From the NCBI RefSeq assembly GCF_000517385.1, contig NZ_BAUW01000003.1, positions 41,034 to 105,033 of the forward strand: a stretch of 64,000 nt of DNA. Direction: 5' to 3'. A model generated the notes under the pieces. That model was not told where the DNA came from. It did not search any database and saw only the letters and a program-made list of their open reading frames with translations. Shown piece by piece: positions 36,219 through 46,533 of the stretch. Each line of letters opens with the position of its first letter. Position 1 is the first letter of the stretch. This DNA comes from Mesobacillus boroniphilus JCM 21738. GTDB taxonomy: Bacteria > Bacillota > Bacilli > Bacillales > Cytobacillaceae. Position numbers and translations under genes: made by a program.

Positions 36219-36464
36219 ATGTGGCTGAAGCCGGTTATTTATAGTGTACTGGCATTCTTGCTGGCATTGGCCGTGATTTATATCGATCTCGACGCTTTTC
36301 TTTTAATCGGAAGAACAGCAGATGATTCCTTGAAGAAAAGCATCTGGGAGCTGTATATCTACAGCATGGAAAAGTTCGATTCAAATGAGTTGAAGGACAT
36401 CGACCAAATCTATTTGAATGAGAAAAAGCGTGAATTATCAACGGTGCTGGGAATTGCCCTTTGA
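36219..36464 (+). CDS. small single-TM hypothetical protein
   Basis: The 81-aa protein has an N-terminal TM helix (PVIYSVLAFLLALAVIYIDL) and a charged tail that reads SIWELYIYSMEKFDSNELKDID. AAGGGAAAG lies ~5 nt before the ATG. No family is recognised and no partner is obvious. The composition looks coding, so I keep it as a likely real gene. Confidence 0.5.
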   Translation: MWLKPVIYSVLAFLLALAVIYIDLDAFLLIGRTADDSLKKSIWELYIYSMEKFDSNELKDIDQIYLNEKKRELSTVLGIAL

Positions 36465-36644
36465 GGTGTTACTTTGTTTACCTCGCTGAAAGTAGACAAT
36501 ATTCATCAGTTTTATAGGCCATATGGAATAATTCCGTTGTGCGAAACCTAGTATGTTTGTTATGTTAATAAAGGAATATTTGGATTTTTAATTTAATAGG
36601 AAATTATAAAATATTTTCAATGTGGATAACTATCCAGGTTTTCT

Positions 36645-36942
36645 TAATCCAGCTCCAGCGCCTAGCCCCTCGAGTCGCTTGTCTAGTTTCGCATCCTAGA
36701 AACTCCGAAACTTCAACTCCGCCGTCAGAAGCAAAAAGCGCTTCTTTGTCGGAGTCTCCAGTTTCTGCGTTTCTGGACAGTCGGCTATACATTTCGATTT
36801 CGGTCCTGCCAATGAAGTCAAAGAACGACTTCACAGTCAGGCCCTCCGAGGCACAGGACGTGCTAGACCCGCCAGCCACAGGACGTGGCGCTTTAAGGCG
36901 GGCAGCGCTAGTCGGGGCTGACCAAGGCGCTTGCGCTTTTCT
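36645..36942. repeat. GC-rich foldable intergenic element, enlarged copy B
   Basis: It shares CTCCAGCGCCTAGCCCCTCG at the left, AATGAAGTCAAAGAACGACT in the middle and GGCGCTTGCGCTTTTCT at the right with copies A and C. Two extra blocks are inserted: ~36680-36803 (with GTTTC/GAAAC and GAAGC...GCTTC foldbacks) and ~36848-36905 (with a duplicated CACAGGACGTG and CCCGCC...GGCGGG). It occupies most of a 518-bp gap. The remaining ~180 bp at the left is AT-rich without features. Confidence 0.85.
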
Positions 36943-36982
36943 GATGATAACCATGCAGCCTGGCACAGGGGGAAATGTTTGA

Positions 36983-39216
36983 ATGGACAGTGACGGAAAG
37001 ATACAAAGATACACCGGATTATCTATCATATTTTTTCTTCTGTTTGCGGAGCTGATCGATTGGCTGACTTCGTTTTATTTTCCCATAAGTGAAGGTGTTG
37101 GCTATCTGATTGATCTAGCTGTCACCATTGTTTTTATCGCATTGGTCTTCCGGGTATTCAAAGCGGTGAAAAATGCAGCAGAGGATTTAGAAGGACATAA
37201 AAAGAGATTAAAAAGCATTTTTGACACACTGGATGTCGCGATCTGGTCACATGATCTGAAGACGGATACATTGCTGATTACATCTGGCATCGAAAAATTA
37301 TACGGACATTCGTCTGAAGAGTTTTATCATGACAACACCCTCTGGAAAAAAGTCATCCACCTGAGGATCTGCACATTTTAGCTGACAGGGAAGATGGGCT
37401 TTCAAGAGGAGAAGCAGTCACCAGCGTGTATCGAATCATTCGTCCCGACGGAGAGGTGCGCTGGATCCAGGATAGAGGCATTCCGGTCATTGATGAATCC
37501 GGAAATTTCGTTGATTTTACCAGTGTCCTTTTCGATATAACCGATCGGCAGGAAAGTGAAGGACGCTATCGCAGTCTAGTGGAAATGTCCCCTGATTTGA
37601 TTGCTGTATACAGCAGAGGAAAGCTGGATTACATCAATGAAGCCGGCTGCAAGCTGTTCAAGGCGAAAAGTCCAGAGGAATTAGTCGGACAGCCGATATC
37701 CATGCTTATCCCCCCTGATGTACTTGCCCATATAAAAAATCGCGAATTGGCAATAGATGAGGATTTTGAGGAAAAATTGTGGTTCGAATTTAAAGCAACA
37801 CAGATAGACGGACAAAAAATTGATGTCGAAATGTCCGCGATGCCGATTTTATATGAAGGAAGAATGGCTGAACAAATTGTTGGCCGTGATCTGACGCAGC
37901 GCAAGAAGGCGGAAAAAACGATTAAATATATGGCCTATTATGATGTTCTTACCGGGCTGCCTAATCGGAATATGGTCAGGAAGCACCTGAATGCTGCGCT
38001 ATCAAATGGCAGCGGGAAGCTCGCAGTACTCTTCCTTGATCTCGACCGTTTCAAGATTATCAATGATACGAAAGGCCACCGTGTTGGTGACCTATTGTTA
38101 AAGGTTGTTGCCACAAGGCTGAAAAATGCTGTCAGAGAGCAGGGGCTTGTTTCACGACAGGGTGGTGATGAATTCATCATTGTACTTAAGGATTTCGGGA
38201 AGGAACAAATCATTGAAGTCGCAGAAAGAATCCTTAATGAATTTAATGAGGGGATTACCATCGAAGGTCAGGAGTTCTTCGTGACACCTAGCATTGGAAT
38301 CAGCATGGCACCAGCGGATGGCCAGGATGAGGAAACACTGATCAAGCATGCGGATACCGCGATGTACCTCGCAAAAGACCGGGGGAAGAACAATTACCAG
38401 TTTTATACCGACAAGCTGCACGGACTCTCCTCCCGAAAAATGGAACTGGAGAATGGCCTAAGGAAAGCATTGGAGCAAAACCAGCTTATGCTTCATTATC
38501 AGCCACAGGTGAATCTGGAAACCTGGAAAATCATCGGGGTAGAGGCACTTGTACGATGGGTGCATCCGGAGAAAGGCATCATCTCACCAGCTGAATTCAT
38601 CCCTATGGCCGAGGAAACCGGATTGATCGTTCCTCTTGGTAAATGGGTGCTGAAAAAGGCATCGGCTCAAAACAAAGTATGGCAGGAAAAAGGCTACAGT
38701 CCGATTCCGATGTCGGTGAACATTTCTGTTCGCCAGCTGCAGGAAGACCGCTTTATTGATAGTGTAAAACAGGTACTGTTCGATACTCAGCTGGCACCGA
38801 AGTATCTGGATTTTGAGATTACAGAGAGTGTCATGCAGAACAGCGAGAAGACAGCATTGATTCTTGATCAACTGAAGGAGCTTGGCATCACGCTTGCGAT
38901 TGACGACTTTGGTACCGGATATTCATCGTTAAGCCTGCTGAAGCATTTTCCGATTGATAAAATTAAAATCGACAAATCATTTGTTGATGATATCATCCAT
39001 CATTCCAATCAGGGAGCGATGGTCAAGACGATCATTGACATGGGACACAATCTGCAATTCGATGTCATTGCTGAAGGCGTTGAGGAACAGGAGCAGGTTG
39101 AATTTTTGCTTAAAAACGGCTGTGTGGTTGGCCAAGGCTATCATTTCAGCAGACCTCTATCAGTGGAAGCAATGGAAGAATTGCTTATCAAAAATAACGA
39201 AGGCACTTTGCTGTAG
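36983..39216 (+). CDS. PAS-GGDEF-EAL cyclic-di-GMP signalling protein (frameshifted)
   Basis: The protein is ~744 aa: two N-terminal TM helices (residues ~12-55), a PAS/PAC region, a second PAS (YRSLVEMSPDLIAVYSRGKL), a GGDEF domain (YDVLTGLPNRNMV, LDLDRFKIINDTKGH, SRQGGDEFIIV) and an EAL domain (GVEALVRWVHPEKG, EITESVMQN, IDDFGTGYSSLSLL, DVIAEGVEEQEQ). Both GGDEF and EAL catalytic motifs are intact, so it may make and degrade c-di-GMP. A break near 37360 (CACCTGAGG for CACCCTGAGG) splits the first PAS. GGGGG lies upstream of the ATG. Confidence 0.88.
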
Positions 39217-39385
39217 CAGGGTGTCTTTATTTTATGGCTCATTTTGGTTTCGAAAATAAATGTGTATTTCGAGCGTAATACAGGTTGGTTTCCGGGCGTT
39301 CAATAGAATATTTGCTGTAAAAAGGACCAAAGCTGCTTTGATTCTTTTTTTGTGCATTTTAAGTGGGATTTCCGTAGCTGAGAAT

Positions 39386-39487
39386 TTTATTGGCGAAAAT
39401 TTCATTTTATTGGCGAAAAATTGAATTTATTTGCGGAGTTCACAACTTTATTCGCGAACTGGAAATTATCCTTGATTTTTTCCAGTT
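39386..39487. repeat. 20-bp iteron array with terminal hairpin
   Basis: Cores ATTGGCG, ATTGGCG, ATTTGCG and ATTCGCG begin at 39389, 39409, 39429 and 39450. The last unit runs into AACTGGAAATTATCC...TTTTTTCCAGTT, a 9-bp stem (39457-39487). The GGAGTTCACAA variable block is shared with the array at 1-141. Confidence 0.9.
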
Positions 39488-39539
39488 GATTCGCTATAGA
39501 AGTGTAAGATATATCACCGTAAGCAGCAGTCAAAGTCTT

Positions 39540-39567
39540 TATAATGAAAATATGTAAGGGCTTACAT
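39540..39567 (+). promoter_or_regulatory. candidate -10 and palindromic (cre-like) operator of bcd
   Basis: TATAAT at 39540-39545 is followed by ATGTAAGGGCTTACAT (39552-39567), a palindrome that matches the CcpA cre pattern except at one central position. The -35 is poor (CCGTAA at 17 bp). The position just after the -10 suggests repression. CcpA is a guess; another dimeric regulator is possible. Confidence 0.5.
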
Positions 39568-39637
39568 TTATTTATCGATCTGGAAACTACCTACACTGAA
39601 GCAGCTTTGCCAGGTCCGATTACGGGAGGGGATGTTT

Positions 39638-40737
39638 GTGTTGCTAACGGAAGAACAGAAAATGGTGCTGGATATTTTTGAAGAAATGAAAAGCCAGGGG
39701 CATGAACAGGTGATCTTCAACTATGACAAGGCAACTGGATTGAAGTCGATTGTCGCCATCCATGATACGACGCTCGGTCCGGCTCTGGGGGGATGCCGGA
39801 TGTGGGATTATGAATCGACTGAAGATGCGCTGCGGGATGTTCTGCGCCTGTCAAAAGGAATGACCTATAAATGCGGCGTTTCAGGTGTGACATATGGAGG
39901 CGGGAAGGCAGTCATCATCGGCGATCCCAAGTCAGAAAAAACAGATGAACTGTTTCAGGCTTTCGGTTCTTTTATTGAGACGTTAAAGGGGCGCTTTTTT
40001 ACTGGAACGGATGTCGGTACGATTGGCATGGATTTCGTTTCTGCCTCAAAGCAAACTTCGTATCTCGTTGGCTTGCCTGAAGAATATGGCGGCAGCGGCA
40101 ATTCGGCTGTCATCACAGCGTTCGGTGTATGGAAAGCAATCAAGGCCACGGCAAAAGAAATTTTTGGAACAGACTCACTTAAGGACCGGAAAATTGCGGT
40201 CCAGGGCCTTGGAAAAGTCGGCCGCTTTCTCGTTGGCCACCTTCATGAAGAGGGAGTAAAGCTGATTGTCACCGATATTTTTGAAGAGAACGTTATAGAA
40301 GTTAAGGAGCAATACCCGGATATCGAAACAGTTGAACCACTTGATATTTACAGCGTAGAATGCGACATATTTTCACCGAATGCATTGGGCGCAGTTATCA
40401 ATGACATCACAATCCCAAAACTCCAGTGTCTCGCAGTTGCCGGAGCAGCGAATAATGTACTGGCAGAAGAACGCCACGGTGACATGCTGCATCAGAAAGG
40501 CATCCTATATGCTCCGGACTATGTGCCAATGCTGGCGGTTTGATCCAGGTGGCAGATGAACTTCATGAGTACAGCAGAGACCGGGCGTTCAAGAATGCGA
40601 GCATAATCTATGATATTCTCGAAAAAATCTACAAAATCTCCAAAACTCATGATATACCAACGTATAAAGCCGCAAATATATTAGTAGAAGAGAAGATTGA
40701 AAAAATTGGCAAAATCCAGAGCAAGTATACAGGGTAA
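39638..40737 (+). CDS. bcd: leucine/valine dehydrogenase (frameshifted)
   Basis: The ~365-aa enzyme oxidatively deaminates leucine, valine and isoleucine with NAD. It shows HDTTLGPALGGCRMW, LSKGMTYKCGVSGVTYGGGKA (catalytic lysines), TGTDVGTIGMDF and the Rossmann loop VQGLGKVGRFL. The last ~70 residues are in another frame after a break near 40525 (GTGCCAATG for GTGGCCAATG) and include LHEYSRDRAFKNASIIYDIL. GTG 39638 is preferred because GGGAGGG is 7 nt upstream; ATG 39632 lies too close to it. It is first gene of bcd-ptb-buk. Confidence 0.9.
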
Positions 40738-40756
40738 GCAACAGGAAGTGAGAAGC

Positions 40757-41676
40757 ATGCGCTATAAAAGCTTTAAAGATGTCATTGATGTTGCGAGAAC
40801 AAGACCGCCTGTAAAAATGAGCGTCGCGGCAGCACATGATTTGGATGTGCTTCAAGCTGTGAAAGGGGCAGTAGAACTTGGAATCATTGAGCCGTACCTT
40901 GTCGGCGACCCGCGAAAAATCTTTGAGATGGCAAGGGAACTCGACTTTTCTGTTGAGGAATATCCTGTTTATCCGGCCTATACTGAAAATGAAAATGCAT
41001 TTATAGCTGCCAAACTGGCAAGCGATGCTCAAGTGCAGGCAATCATGAAAGGATTTGTGAATAGCACTCCATTTTTAAAAGGGGTTCTCCATAAGGATCT
41101 TAACTTAAAAACTGGCTCTGTTATCAGCCATATCTCCGTGTTCGACATCCCGGGTGCAGATCAGCTTATTAGTATGAGTGATGGCGGTATTAATATAGCA
41201 CCGAATTTTCAGCAGAAGAAGAAAATCATCCTGAATGCGGTACAGTTCCTGGACGGAATTGGAGTGGACCGTCCGCGCGTAGCGATTTTAGCAGCGAATG
41301 AACGAGTCAGCGAGAAGATGCCGGTGACCGTGGAAGCTGACCATCTGGCCATGCTGATTAAAAATGAATATAGTCAGCCTATATTAATAGAAGGACCGCT
41401 TCCGCTGGACCTAGCCATCAGCAGAGAATCTCTTGTGCATAAAGGATTGGATAGCGAGCTGGAGGGAGCGGCGGATTTACTGATTGTCCCTACAATTGAG
41501 GCAGGAAACTTCCTTGGCAAAGCGATCACGTATTTTGCGAAGGGAACGATGGCGGGAATCGTCTTGGTGCGAAGGTACCGCTTGTCTTAAACTCCAGGTC
41601 AGATACAGCAGAGGCAAAATTGGCTTCGATCGCACTGGCCGTCGTTGCGGCATCCAATACGACAGTCAGCGTCTGA
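40757..41676 (+). CDS. ptb: phosphate butyryltransferase (frameshifted)
   Basis: The ~306-aa protein of the PTA/PTB family exchanges CoA for phosphate on (branched) butyryl-CoA. VAAAHDLDVLQAVKGAVELG, VGDPRKIFEMA, LKTGSVISHISVFDIPGA and LLIVPTIEAGNFLGKAITY are typical. A break near 41576 (CTTGGTGCG for CTTGGGTGCG) separates the C-terminus VPLVLNSRSDTAEAKL, which ends at TGA 41674. ATG 40757 has a GAAGTGAG site. It lies between bcd and buk. Confidence 0.9.
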
Positions 41677-41693
41677 CAGATAGGAGAGGTAAA

Positions 41694-42752
41694 ATGAAAA
41701 TCTTAGCGATAAATCCAGGGTCCACTTCTACCAAGCTAGCAGTTTACGAAGATGAAAAATTACTTTTTGAAGAAACGATTCGTCATGCTGATGCTGAAAT
41801 CATGAAGCTTCCGGACCTAGCCGATCAGCTGCCGTACAGATTAGAGTCAATAATGGATGCTTTAAGATTGAAGAGTTTCAATTCTATAGAGCTTGACGCG
41901 GTCGTCGGCCGTGGTGGAATGCTAAAGCCAATGGATAGTGGGACGTATATTGTTGATGCCCATCTGCTAGATGATGCAAGTTCAGGAAAATATGGAAATC
42001 ATGCATCGAACCTGGGATCCATTATTGCAGCGGAAATTGCTGGAACTCACCAAATACCTGCCTATATCGTTGACCCTGTCTGTGTGGATGAACTGATACC
42101 GGAAGCCAGGATATCCGGCCTCGCTGATATCGAAAGGAAAAGCCATGTCCACGCTCTCAATATCAAGGCAGTTTCTCGTGAGATTGCAGTCGAAATTGGG
42201 AAGGACTTGGTTGATTCAAGCTTTGTTGTTGCACATCTCGGGGGAGGCATTTCGGTTGCAGCACTGAGGAATGGCAGGATCGTTGATGTCAATAATGCCG
42301 AAAATGAGGGGCCGTTCGCTCCTGAGAGGGCAGGCGGGCTTCCTGCAAAACAGCTTGTCCAGCTTTGTTTTTCAGGAAAATATACGGAAAAAGAATTGCT
42401 TCAGCGAATGACAAAGCAGGGTGGGATTTATTCTTATCTTGGCACTAAGAATGTCATAGAAGTCGAGCAGCTCGTACTGAAGGGGAACCCGGAAGCTGCT
42501 AATATTTTGAATGCAATGGTACATCAAATAGGAAAAGAGATTGGCGCGATGGCCACGGTACTGGGAGGGAAGATTGACGGAATCATCCTTACCGGGGGAA
42601 TAGCCCATTCAGAACTGATTGTAGGTTTGATTCAGGAGAAAATCAGTTTTCTGGGTAAAGTTTTCGTCCTGCCTGGTGAAGCAGAAGTGGAAGCCCTGGC
42701 TGCAGGTGCTTTTAGAGTGATGAAAGGGCAGGAAGAAGCGAAAATCTATTAA
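41694..42752 (+). CDS. buk: butyrate kinase
   Basis: The 352-aa acetokinase-superfamily enzyme makes ATP and (branched) butyrate from the acyl phosphate. It has ILAINPGSTSTKLAVYEDE, VVGRGGMLKPMDSGTY, VAHLGGGISVAALRNGRIVD and ILTGGIAHSELIV. GGAGAGG lies 7 nt before the ATG. A strong terminator follows directly, so lpdV and bkdAA/AB/B, which follow buk in B. subtilis, are not in this operon. The frame is intact. Confidence 0.93.
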   Translation: MKILAINPGSTSTKLAVYEDEKLLFEETIRHADAEIMKLPDLADQLPYRLESIMDALRLKSFNSIELDAVVGRGGMLKPMDSGTYIVDAHLLDDASSGKYGNHASNLGSIIAAEIAGTHQIPAYIVDPVCVDELIPEARISGLADIERKSHVHALNIKAVSREIAVEIGKDLVDSSFVVAHLGGGISVAALRNGRIVDVNNAENEGPFAPERAGGLPAKQLVQLCFSGKYTEKELLQRMTKQGGIYSYLGTKNVIEVEQLVLKGNPEAANILNAMVHQIGKEIGAMATVLGGKIDGIILTGGIAHSELIVGLIQEKISFLGKVFVLPGEAEVEALAAGAFRVMKGQEEAKIY

Positions 42753-42810
42753 AAAATGCCTGAGTTTATGTGTTTTGCAAGGACACATAATGGCTCAGGC
42801 ATTTTTTTTG
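42751..42810 (+). terminator. terminator of bcd-ptb-buk
   Basis: AAAAAATGCCTGAG pairs with CTCAGGCATTTTTT across a ~30-nt loop, with further inner pairing (TATGTG...CACATA). Confidence 0.9.
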
Positions 42811-42825
42811 ACTAGAATAAAGGAG

Positions 42826-43048
42826 TTATTCACAAAAATAGCATTTTAATCGCAAAAAACCAGGATTTATTCACAATTAAATAGAGTTATTGACATTTTA
42901 TTCACAATTAAATAGAGTTATTGACATTTTATTCGCAAATAAATAAAGTTTTTCGCGAAAACTAATAGTTTATTCGCAAATAAACAAATTTATTCGCAAA
43001 AAACACTCTTTTATTCGCAAACTGGAAATTATCGCAGATTTTTTCCAG
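42826..43048. repeat. long 20-bp iteron array with terminal hairpin, overlapping panE 3' end
   Basis: Cores of TTATTCGCAA/TTATTCACAA recur. The right half has ATTCGC-type cores at 42931, 42951, 42972, 42992 and 43013. The left half contains a duplicated 31-bp block (TTATTCACAATTAAATAGAG plus TTATTGACATT). The last unit runs into CTGGAAA (43022-43028) ... TTTCCAG (43042-43048), a hairpin that spans the panE stop codon. Confidence 0.9.
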
Positions 43049-43976
43049 CAGCAAGTCCACTTTCATAGATTTTTACATTACCATAAATGGCAGATAGAAT
43101 CGGCGCCGTCAAACCCGACTGCTCCGCATTCTCCAGCAAGTAGCCAAATAGGTGGTCCCCTTCTGTCAGCAGTGACTTTTCCATATCGCGCTGGAGGGAG
43201 GATTTCATTCCATGGCCAATTTCCTTTATCCTCGCCAAGGTATTCGCCGCAGCTCCTGATGCCAGCGGCGCGCCAATTTTCTCCATGATTGCCGCTGCTT
43301 CATGCACCAGGCGTTCGATTGTTTTCCAGCCATGCTCCTGTTCGCGAATAGGGCCGATTGGCGAACAGAACAAGGAGGTGATGCCGCTCATTGAAGTGAT
43401 GAATAAGTACTTGTGCCACATCTCTTGCTCGATTTTTTCAGAAAGGGTGAAGCTTGCTTTCGTTCCGATAAATGCTTCTTCCAGCTGTAAAATTCGTTCA
43501 GTTTTTTCGCCATTTCGTTCACCGAAGATTAAATCATGGATGGGGCTGGTTTGAACGATTTTTTCATCCAGAGCCAGGGTTGTCTCGATAAAGCATAAGC
43601 CTCCAATTACCTTTTCAGCCCCGAATGCTTCTGTCAATATATCAAGATGCGAAATTCCGTTCAATAATGGCAGGACCATCGTCTCGTCTCCAACATAAGG
43701 CTGGATGCTCTCAATCGCGCCATCCAGATGATAGGACTTTGTGGAAACAAGAACTGCGTCATATGGTTCTACATTTTCTCCTGTCAAAATTGTCTTAGGC
43801 TCCGGAAAATGCATATCTCCATGAATGCTTTCCACCACCAATCCATTCTCACGGAGCTGCTGCTGGCGCTTCTCGCGGACCAAAAACGTGACATCTTCTC
43901 CTTTTTCCAACAGGCGGCCGCCGAAGTAACCGCCAATTGCTCCTGCGCCCACAATCAGTATTTTCATTTTCATCAA
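43029..43976 (-). CDS. panE: 2-dehydropantoate 2-reductase family (PanE/ApbA)
   Basis: The 315-aa NADPH-dependent ketopantoate reductase-like protein has KILIVGAGAIGGYFGGRLLE at the N-terminus (GxGxxG), VLVSTKSYHLDGAIE, a KYLFITSMSGITSL segment with the catalytic lysine region, and SSLQRDMEKSLLTE near the end. It would make pantoate for coenzyme A. Several paralogues often occur, so the true substrate may differ. The last codons (GLAAGKNLR) lie inside the terminal hairpin of the iteron array. The frame is intact. Confidence 0.83.
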   Translation of the reverse strand: MMKMKILIVGAGAIGGYFGGRLLEKGEDVTFLVREKRQQQLRENGLVVESIHGDMHFPEPKTILTGENVEPYDAVLVSTKSYHLDGAIESIQPYVGDETMVLPLLNGISHLDILTEAFGAEKVIGGLCFIETTLALDEKIVQTSPIHDLIFGERNGEKTERILQLEEAFIGTKASFTLSEKIEQEMWHKYLFITSMSGITSLFCSPIGPIREQEHGWKTIERLVHEAAAIMEKIGAPLASGAAANTLARIKEIGHGMKSSLQRDMEKSLLTEGDHLFGYLLENAEQSGLTAPILSAIYGNVKIYESGLAAGKNLR

Positions 43977-43989
43977 CCTCCTTGACTAT

Positions 43990-44022
43990 GTAAAAGTGCA
44001 CGCCTGGAATCAAGCGTGCACG
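43990..44022 (-). terminator. terminator of the cstA operon
   Basis: GTGCACGC pairs with GCGTGCAC. On the minus strand it is followed by TTTTA. Confidence 0.8.
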
Positions 44023-44036
44023 ATCCTTGCTTATTA

Positions 44037-44189
44037 TTATACGAGAAAGGCTGCCAGCAGCCCTCCTGCAGAAATGAGAACAATGATGATTTTTGCGAGA
44101 AGGGGAAGCTGCTCTTTCCCTTTGTCATTAACTTGTGCTTCCTTCTCATTGACCGATTTGCGGTAATTCGGACTGCAGCATCCGCTCAT
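44037..44189 (-). CDS. 50-aa CstA-associated membrane peptide
   Basis: It starts 2 nt after the cstA stop. It reads MSGCCSPNYRKSVNEKEAQV, then a lysine-rich linker and one TM helix (LLAKIIIVLISAGGLLAAFLV). Position and spacing imply co-translation with cstA. In enterobacteria cstA-type genes are also followed by a small protein (YbdD/YjiX), but the sequence differs. A CC pair near the N-terminus is notable. Function unknown. Confidence 0.65.
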   Translation of the reverse strand: MSGCCSPNYRKSVNEKEAQVNDKGKEQLPLLAKIIIVLISAGGLLAAFLV

Positions 44190-44191
44190 CG

Positions 44192-45642
44192 TTACGCCAC
44201 CTTGTTATAGTTGGAGATATCTTCCTCAAGCGGGATGTTTTTAGTCCGTGCTTTTTTAGCAGCGTTGAAGAAAATAACCGTGATGGCAACTGTTACAATT
44301 AACGCTCCGATATTGGATACAGTCAGCGACTGCCCAAACCCGATTGGGGCATTAAGGATATACGAAGTCGTAGCTGCTGTCATGAACATGCCAGGAATCA
44401 CGGCGATCCAGTAGTTCTTCTTGGCGATGAACAGGTACATTGCACCAACCAAAGTGCGATAACCGCTGTTGATTGGTTAGCCCATGAGAAGTATCTCCAG
44501 AGAAGCGTGAAATCAATTTTTGTCAAAGCGAAAGAGATAACGAATAATGGCAGCGCGATCCAAAGACGGCTAGTGAATTTCTTCTGTGAATAGTTGATGT
44601 AATCAGCAATAATCATACGTGCGCTTCGGAATGCAGTATCACCAGAAGTGATTGGAAGTACGATTACACCAAGTACTGCAAGAGTTCCGCCAATTGCGCC
44701 AAGCATCGCTGTTGAAGCTTCACTTACGATTGCGGCTGGTCCGCCGTTCGCAAGCATGTCGTTCAAGCCGTTGTAGCCGTCGAACAGGCTCATTGCCGCA
44801 GCAGCCCAGATCATTGCGATGATACCTTCAGCAATCATCATGCCGTAGAAAATCTTGCGTCCTTGCTTTTCATTTTGCGTTGTACGAGAAATGATCGGTG
44901 TTTGTGTTGCATGGAAACCTGACAGCGCGCCGCAAGAAATTGTTAAGAACAACAGCGGGAAAATCGCTGCGCCGCCTGGGTGGAAATTCGTTAATGATAA
45001 TTCAGGAATCGGTGCACCAGTAATGACAAGCATCGCGCCTACTCCGATTGCACTGATCAACAGCAATGCGCCGAAGATTGGGTAGAAGCGGCCAATGATT
45101 TTATCAACAGGAAGCAGCGTCGCTAAAATGTAGTAAATAAAGATTGCCCCGATAATAAGGCCCATTGTTACTTTTCCGTCCATCAGATTGTGAAGCAAGC
45201 CAGCTGGAGCTGTTACGAAAACGGTTCCAACTAATAGCAAAAGAAGAATTGCGAATGCATTAACCACATGCTTCATGAATTTGCCGAGGAATTTTCCCGC
45301 AAGTTCAGGAAGGTGTGCGCCTCGGTTACGGATTGAAATCATCCCTGTTAAGTAGTCATGGACAGCACCAGCGAAAATAGCGCCAAGAACGATCCAAATG
45401 AAAGCAACCGGTCCATAAAGAGCTCCCATGATCGGCCCGAAAATAGGTCCGACACCAGCGATATTAAGAAGCTGGATCAAAGAGTTTTTTGCTGTGGACA
45501 TTGGCACATAGTCAACGTCATCCTTATGTGTATAAGCCGGAGTGGAACGACCCTCGTTAACACCGAAAACCTTTTCTACAAATTTGCCATACGTAAAATA
45601 ACCAATAATTAAAAGTGCGATACCAGCTAGAAAGGTATACAT
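44192..45642 (-). CDS. cstA: CstA-family carbon-starvation / pyruvate-peptide transporter (frameshifted)
   Basis: The ~482-aa polytopic protein shows FGVNEGRSTPAYTHKDDVDYV, GPIFGPIMGALYGPVAF, HDYLTGMISIRNRGAHLPEL, GALSGFHATQTPIISRT and LPITSGDTAFRSARMIIADY, all typical of CstA/YjiY. It has about 14 TM helices. The last 80 residues follow a break near 44450 (TTTGGTTGG for TTTGGGTTGG, minus strand). ATG 45642 has GAGGAGG upstream. A cre site lies 22 bp before the start, and a LytST-type two-component system lies next door, so carbon-catabolite control and pyruvate sensing are both likely. Confidence 0.9.
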
Positions 45643-45663
45643 ATGAAACCTCCTCAAAGAATA

Positions 45664-45679
45664 ATGTATGCGTTTTCAT
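45664..45679 (-). promoter_or_regulatory. CcpA cre site of cstA
   Basis: Minus-strand ATGAAAACGCATACAT matches WTGNAARCGNWWNCAW at every position. It lies between the probable promoter and the cstA ribosome site, a repressing position. Confidence 0.8.
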
Positions 45680-45772
45680 TAAGTATAATAGAGAAGGATG
45701 AATTATGGCTGTTTTGTGAACAAGATGCAGGAAAATGAGCCTGAAGCGCAAAAAATGTCGATTTAAATGCAA

Positions 45773-45797
45773 AAAAGCATCATTAAGATGCTTTGTA
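45773..45797 (-). terminator. terminator between lytT and cstA
   Basis: AAAGCATC pairs with GATGCTTT and a T-run follows on the minus strand. The two-component genes and cstA are therefore separate transcripts. Confidence 0.8.
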
Positions 45798-45802
45798 AAA
45801 AT

Positions 45803-46533
45803 TCATAATTCCAGCTTGGACCTCAGTGCTTTTACATAATTCCGGCTGACTGACAGCATTTCATTCCGGCCTTCGATTTCCAGTTGATAGGCCCCGTTGA
45901 ACCATGGGGTAAGGCGGGTAATATAATCGAGATTCACAATATAGCTTTTATGAATACGGAAGAAAGAGTATGCCGTCAGCCTCGTTTCAAGATCCTTCAA
46001 AGGAATTCTTGTTTCGTATTCCCTTGCTATCGTGACAATTTTTGAATATTTTTCTTCTCTCGATATGTACAGGATATCCTTTGGGTCCAGGTAAAAGATT
46101 TCTCCGTCCCCTTCAACGGCAAGCTTGCCAGTTTGCTTGCCTGATTCGAGTTCAGCAGGCTGGAGGAAATGCTTTTCAATCCGGAGCACCGTCTCCCTCA
46201 GCTGATTCTCGTCATAGGGTTTCAACAAGTAATCAACTGCCTCATATCTGAAAGCTTCGGCAGCAAATTGTGGATAGGCTGTTGCGAACACAATCAGCGG
46301 TGTTTTTTTTAACTCCATCAGCGCTTTCGCGGCTTCCATGCCATTCATTTTCGGCATTTCAACATCAAGGAAGACAACATCCGGATGGAGCTGCAAGGCT
46401 TTCATGACCGCAGCTTCACCTGATTCAGCTTCTCCGACAACTGGATGGAAGGGAAGGATTGCAATAAGTGCTTCAGCTCATCCCTGCTGTATAATTCATC
46501 ATCAACGATTAGAGTACGTATCATCTTGTCCAT
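45803..46533 (-). CDS. lytT: LytTR-family response regulator (frameshifted)
   Basis: The ~243-aa protein has an N-terminal receiver domain (MIRTLIVDDELYSRDEL acidic pocket, VVFLDVEMPKMNGMEAA phospho-aspartate, IVFATAYPQFAAEAF, YLLKPY lysine). The C-terminal LytTR DNA-binding domain shows KDILYISREEKYSKIVT, FFRIHKSYIVNLDYI and LSVSRNYVKALR. A break near 46441 (CCAGTTGTCGG for CCAGGTTGTCGG) cuts the receiver. The ATG follows the lytS stop directly. Confidence 0.87.
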
